From contig NZXU01000050.1 of assembly GCA_002698425.1 (NCBI GenBank), positions 1 through 64,000 of the forward strand: DNA of 64,000 nt. Reading direction: 5' to 3'. The notes beneath the pieces were generated by a model. It worked only from the letters and a program-made list of their open reading frames with translations. It did no database searches and was not told the DNA's origin. Position numbers and translations under genes: made by a program. Shown here piece after piece: positions 61,122 through 64,000 of the stretch; position 1 is the first letter of the stretch; every line of letters starts with the position of its first letter. Source of the stretch: Ahrensia sp. Its GTDB lineage: Bacteria; Pseudomonadota; Alphaproteobacteria; Rhizobiales; Rhizobiaceae.

Positions 61122-61452
61122 GATTTAAGTCCCCTACTTCCAATTCTGCGGCCGTCAGGCCGAGCGTGCTCAGATTCCCCTCCAGGATCGGGGAATTTCC
61201 GTTGAAACTCATGGGCATGCCGTCTTCGCGCCATAGGCGGGCCGCGGACAGCAGCACCTGGATGCAAGTCGTGTCGATGCGTTCGACCGCGCTGGCGTCC
61301 AACCGCAGCGGATTGCTGCGCGCCGTGAGGATCGCATCGGCCATATGTACGGCTGTCTCGCCGGGCAGGCTTGCGGGCAGCGTCATCACGAAGCCGGAAT
61401 CATCTTCGGCCATGCATTCGCTCAGCGGGTTTGCGGCTTTCTTTCGCGCCAT
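61114..61452 (-). CDS. STAS-domain protein of the chemotaxis operon
   Basis: A 112-residue protein whose centre ('LRLDASAVERIDTTCIQVLLSAARLW') matches the STAS/anti-sigma-factor-antagonist fold; the usual phosphorylated Ser is Thr61 or Thr62 here. It lies between the receptor gene and cheY1, where rhizobial operons carry a small gene called orf2/cheS. Whether it corresponds to CheS, which assists CheA-CheY1 in Sinorhizobium, is not certain. It starts 3 nt after the receptor stop. Confidence 0.8.
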   Translation of the reverse strand: MARKKAANPLSECMAEDDSGFVMTLPASLPGETAVHMADAILTARSNPLRLDASAVERIDTTCIQVLLSAARLWREDGMPMSFNGNSPILEGNLSTLGLTAAELEVGDLNHA

Positions 61453-61455
61453 GAT

Positions 61456-63438
61456 CTAGAATTCCTCCCAATCATCCTTGAGGGCGGTGTTGCCTGCGCT
61501 GCGGCCGCGGAACGAGCGCTGCGTCCGCGGCGCCGGCCTTTCGGCCGCACGGGCGGAGCGCGGCGTCTTTTGCCGGGCGAAACGCGGTTCGGGTTCATTG
61601 TTCTGATTTGCGGTCCTGAAGACCGCGATCAGCTGCGACAGGTTTTCGATTTCCTGCGAGAGGGAATGGCTGGCGGCGGTCGCCTGCTCGGCCATAGCGG
61701 CATTCTGCTGGGTGACCTTGTCCATCTGGCCGACGGTGGCGTTGAGTTGCTTGAGCGCGACGGACTGTTCTCCGGCGCCGCTCGCGATCTCGTCGACAAC
61801 CGTCGAAATCTCGACGACGCGGCCGGCAATGCGGTGGAGGGTCTCGCCCGTTGCATTGACGAGTTGCGAACCGGTCGCCACCTGGTCGGAGGACTTGGCG
61901 ATCAGCGTCTTGATTTCCTTCGCGGCGGTCGCCGAACGCTGGGCGAGCGCACGCACCTCGGATGCGACAACCGCGAAGCCCTGACCCGCCTCGCCGGCAC
62001 GCGCGGCCTCGACGCCGGCATTGAGCGCGAGCAGGTTGGTCTGGAACGCGATCTCGTCGATGACCGAGATGATCTGGCTGATCTCTCCGGAGGATTTCTC
62101 GATATCGCCCATGGCTTCGAGCGCCTTGCCGACGATGCCGCCATTGGTCTCGGCGTCGTCCCGGGCGGTGTTGACCAGCTTGCGCGCGTTTTCCGCGCCT
62201 TCAGAGGATTTCTGGACGGTAACCGTGATCTGTTCGAGGGTCGCCGCGGTTTCCTCGAGCGACGCCGCCTGCTGTTCGGTGCGGCGCGACAGGTCGTCGG
62301 AGGCGGTGAATATTTCCCTGGAGCCCTGCTCGATCGTTCCGGCCGTCATCGTGATTTCGTTGAAGACGTCGGCGATCCGGCCAACGGCCAGGTTGAAGTC
62401 GGCCCGCAGCTCTTCCAGATCGCCTTCGAACGGTTCGGCGATCTCGCAATCGAGTTCGCCTTCCGAAAGGTAGATCAGCGCCTGGCCGAGTGCTGCGACA
62501 GCGCGGTCCGTCTGCTCGGCCTTTTCGGCGAGTGCGGCATCGCCGCGCGCCTTGATATCCGCGGCGCGCTTGCGTTCCGCCGCCGTACGACGCTCGGAAT
62601 CGATCGTTTCGGTCGCCGCTTCGCGGAAGGCATGCAAGGCCCTTGCGATATGACCGACTTCATCCTCGCGATGCACATAGGGCACGTCCACGTCGGTGTG
62701 GCCATGCGCCAGATCTTCGGTATAGGCCGTGAGGTCGGCAAGCGGCCGAACCACGGAACGATGGAGCGCTACGAGCCAGGAGAAAACGAGAAGAAGCGCT
62801 GCACCGACCGTGCCATAGACCGCCCAGTCAAGAGGCTTCATGCCGGCTGCGCTGTCACGCTCCAGGGCGTCGACATAGGCCTCGGCCTCGTCCGCGGCGC
62901 GCAACATGATCGCCTTGTGCTGGTTGAAGCGCTCTCCGAGGATATCCAGAGACTGGCCGATTCCGGCCGTCTGATCGGCGTTTTCGAGCCGGGGGAAGAA
63001 ATTGTTTTCCGCCTCGATCCAGAAACGGTCGAGCACGGTCGGGGAATCGATCGTGACGAGCTTGCGGACACGGCTCGGTATCGGCGCATTCTTCCAGTGC
63101 TCGAGTTGATCGAAATAGTCGTCCTTGTGCCGCCTGTATTCCTCGAAATAGCGATCGCGATTCTGCGGGTCCCGAGACGCCTGTAAGATCGTCAGATAGG
63201 CCTCGACGGCGTAGGATGACGGCGGAAAGATATCCGCAACCAAATCCTTGCCGACCGCGATAACCCGGTAGTCCTGTCCGCCGATTCGGGACTGGGAATG
63301 CCGATATTCGCTCAGCGCCAGCAGGGCGACAAAAAGCAGCGCGACGACCGAAGCGAAGAGCTTCAGGCCATTGGCAAGATTTCGGCGACTTCTCGCCGGC
63401 CTTTCGCCATATGCAGCGCGATGCGCGGGATAACCCAT
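61456..63438 (-). CDS. mcp: methyl-accepting chemotaxis protein (transmembrane, HAMP) with C-terminal CheR/CheB tether
   Basis: A 660-residue chemoreceptor, first gene of the che operon. TM1 is at about 24-44, a helical periplasmic domain of about 160 residues follows, TM2 is at 205-225 and HAMP at 226-280. The signalling tip is canonical ('[40 protein letters not shown]'). The last residues DWEEF form a WxxF pentapeptide like those that bind CheR or CheB, after a flexible basic linker. Rhizobial operons usually start with the cytosolic icpA; this receptor is membrane-bound instead. The start ATG 63438 was chosen; ATG 63474 would add 12 residues. Confidence 0.93.
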   Translation of the reverse strand: MGYPAHRAAYGERPARSRRNLANGLKLFASVVALLFVALLALSEYRHSQSRIGGQDYRVIAVGKDLVADIFPPSSYAVEAYLTILQASRDPQNRDRYFEEYRRHKDDYFDQLEHWKNAPIPSRVRKLVTIDSPTVLDRFWIEAENNFFPRLENADQTAGIGQSLDILGERFNQHKAIMLRAADEAEAYVDALERDSAAGMKPLDWAVYGTVGAALLLVFSWLVALHRSVVRPLADLTAYTEDLAHGHTDVDVPYVHREDEVGHIARALHAFREAATETIDSERRTAAERKRAADIKARGDAALAEKAEQTDRAVAALGQALIYLSEGELDCEIAEPFEGDLEELRADFNLAVGRIADVFNEITMTAGTIEQGSREIFTASDDLSRRTEQQAASLEETAATLEQITVTVQKSSEGAENARKLVNTARDDAETNGGIVGKALEAMGDIEKSSGEISQIISVIDEIAFQTNLLALNAGVEAARAGEAGQGFAVVASEVRALAQRSATAAKEIKTLIAKSSDQVATGSQLVNATGETLHRIAGRVVEISTVVDEIASGAGEQSVALKQLNATVGQMDKVTQQNAAMAEQATAASHSLSQEIENLSQLIAVFRTANQNNEPEPRFARQKTPRSARAAERPAPRTQRSFRGRSAGNTALKDDWEEF

Positions 63439-63574
63439 ACCCAAGCGGTCCCAAGAAATGGAGAGGATGCACACATTCCGGTGGTTCCGGGGGCTTGGGC
63501 GGGCTTCATGCCGGGCGAAATCGCCACCAAGCAGGGACAGCTAACCGCATTTACCTTAATGAAAATTAAATTTC
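63439..63574. promoter_or_regulatory. promoter region of the chemotaxis operon
   Basis: The gap between the LuxR-family stop and the receptor gene has an AT-rich stretch at 63551-63575. It contains TTAA-N6-TTAA (63556-63569), close to but one base shorter than the CtrA site TTAA-N7-TTAA. No clear -35/-10 pair is seen. Confidence 0.3.
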
Positions 63575-64000
63575 CTATAGCGGGCTGTTGATGTCGAGCA
63601 GGCCCAGCCGGATTGCCGTCGTGATCGCATGGACGCGGTTCACGGCATTCAGTTTTTTCGTCGCGCTGATCAGGTAGTGATTGACCGTGTGCGTCGACAG
63701 GGAAAGGATGATCCCGATCTCCTCGCTCGTCTTTCCTTCGGCGCACCAGCGCAGGCATTCGCGCTCGCGCATCGTCACGCGAATATGGGGATCGACCCGC
63801 GAACGCGGCTCCATGACGATCTCGTCGAACACGACCTGCAGCCAGCCCTGGCACACCATCAGCGTCTCCGTGTCGGCCGAGAGCGTGTCCTCGCTTTCCT
63901 GCGCGATGAACAGGAGGGTCTCCGTCGGCGTATTGCGGCGGAAAAAAACGTGACAGGCGGAATCGACGAAGTCGCTCCACTTCGCGTTGTCCGGATGCGC
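63575..64000 (-). CDS. LuxR-family transcriptional regulator (N-terminus beyond window edge)
   Basis: The frame is open from the stop at 63575 to the window edge (about 141 residues). The C-terminal helix-turn-helix is classical: 'TMRERECLRWCAEGKTSEEIGIILSLSTHTVNHYLISATKKLN' followed by 'VNRVHAITTAIRLGLLD'. Upstream is the end of a ligand-binding-type domain ('AKWSDFVDSACHVFFRR', 'TLLFIAQESEDTLSADTETL'). Internal ATG 63859 is not the true start because conserved sequence continues upstream. Its place next to the che operon recalls VisN/VisR motility regulators of Sinorhizobium, but family membership cannot be settled. Confidence 0.85.
   Translation of the reverse strand, partial: AHPDNAKWSDFVDSACHVFFRRNTPTETLLFIAQESEDTLSADTETLMVCQGWLQVVFDEIVMEPRSRVDPHIRVTMRERECLRWCAEGKTSEEIGIILSLSTHTVNHYLISATKKLNAVNRVHAITTAIRLGLLDINSPL

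Overview
The window is high-GC, densely coded DNA from an alphaproteobacterium, most likely of the order Hyphomicrobiales (Rhizobiales). The evidence is the aroA-cmk-rpsA order, a TIGR02300-family acidic protein, and a chemotaxis operon whose order (receptor, STAS protein, cheY, cheA, cheW, cheR, cheB, cheY, cheD, cheT-like) follows the Sinorhizobium/Agrobacterium plan. The sequence alone does not fix genus or species. Everything looks chromosomal. I see no insertion sequence, prophage, CRISPR array or rRNA.

1-5.8 kb (minus strand): a three-gene redox module made of a GltD-like FAD/4Fe-4S oxidoreductase, a full-length pyruvate:ferredoxin oxidoreductase (nifJ) and a dihydroorotate-dehydrogenase-like protein cut by the window edge. 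An FNR/FixK-like box lies upstream. 6.0-7.2 kb: a secreted hypothetical protein and a DUF123 (GIY-YIG-like) protein. 7.2-15.1 kb: a hexuronate catabolic locus. dctP-dctQ-dctM-uxaC-uxuB on the minus strand faces gntR-uxuA on the plus strand; together they take up glucuronate-type acids and convert them to 2-keto-3-deoxygluconate.

15.1-30.5 kb (minus strand): an eight-gene glycogen operon, glgP-glgB-glgC-glgA-glgX-malQ-pgm, ending in a GH13 gene that resembles glucosylglycerol hydrolase. 30.7-33.4 kb: an RNase D-like exonuclease, a HAD hydrolase, a ketopantoate-reductase-family protein and a DUF6665 protein. 33.5-37.4 kb: aroA-cmk-rpsA, closed by a strong intrinsic terminator. 37.5-39.7 kb: the TIGR02300 protein, tRNA-Ala(GGC), a small lipoprotein and two hypothetical proteins. 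40-42.3 kb: glpR-like regulator and glpD.

42.3-47 kb: an FMO-type monooxygenase, a BASS-family transporter, a 3-beta-HSD-like NAD-dependent epimerase and an SDR form an overlapping operon facing a TetR regulator across a palindromic operator. The substrate is unknown. 47-50.3 kb: an IclR regulator faces a TIM-barrel sugar isomerase plus Gfo/Idh/MocA dehydrogenase pair. 50.3-54.8 kb: a membrane-anchored TolB/TPR-type protein, a cytosolic receptor-like protein with a divergent signalling tip, and a diguanylate cyclase. 54.9-63.4 kb (minus strand): the chemotaxis operon, including a cheT-like gene with a CheZ-type DxxxQ motif and a receptor ending in a CheR/CheB tether. At 63.6-64 kb lies the 3' part of a LuxR-family regulator.

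Most operons show 4-nt ATGA/GTGA overlaps. Several annotated starts are GTG or TTG, chosen from Shine-Dalgarno position or family N-termini. The least described parts are the FMO/BASS/epimerase/SDR operon, the glucosylglycerol-hydrolase-like gene in the glycogen operon, the cheT-like gene and the isomerase/dehydrogenase pair.
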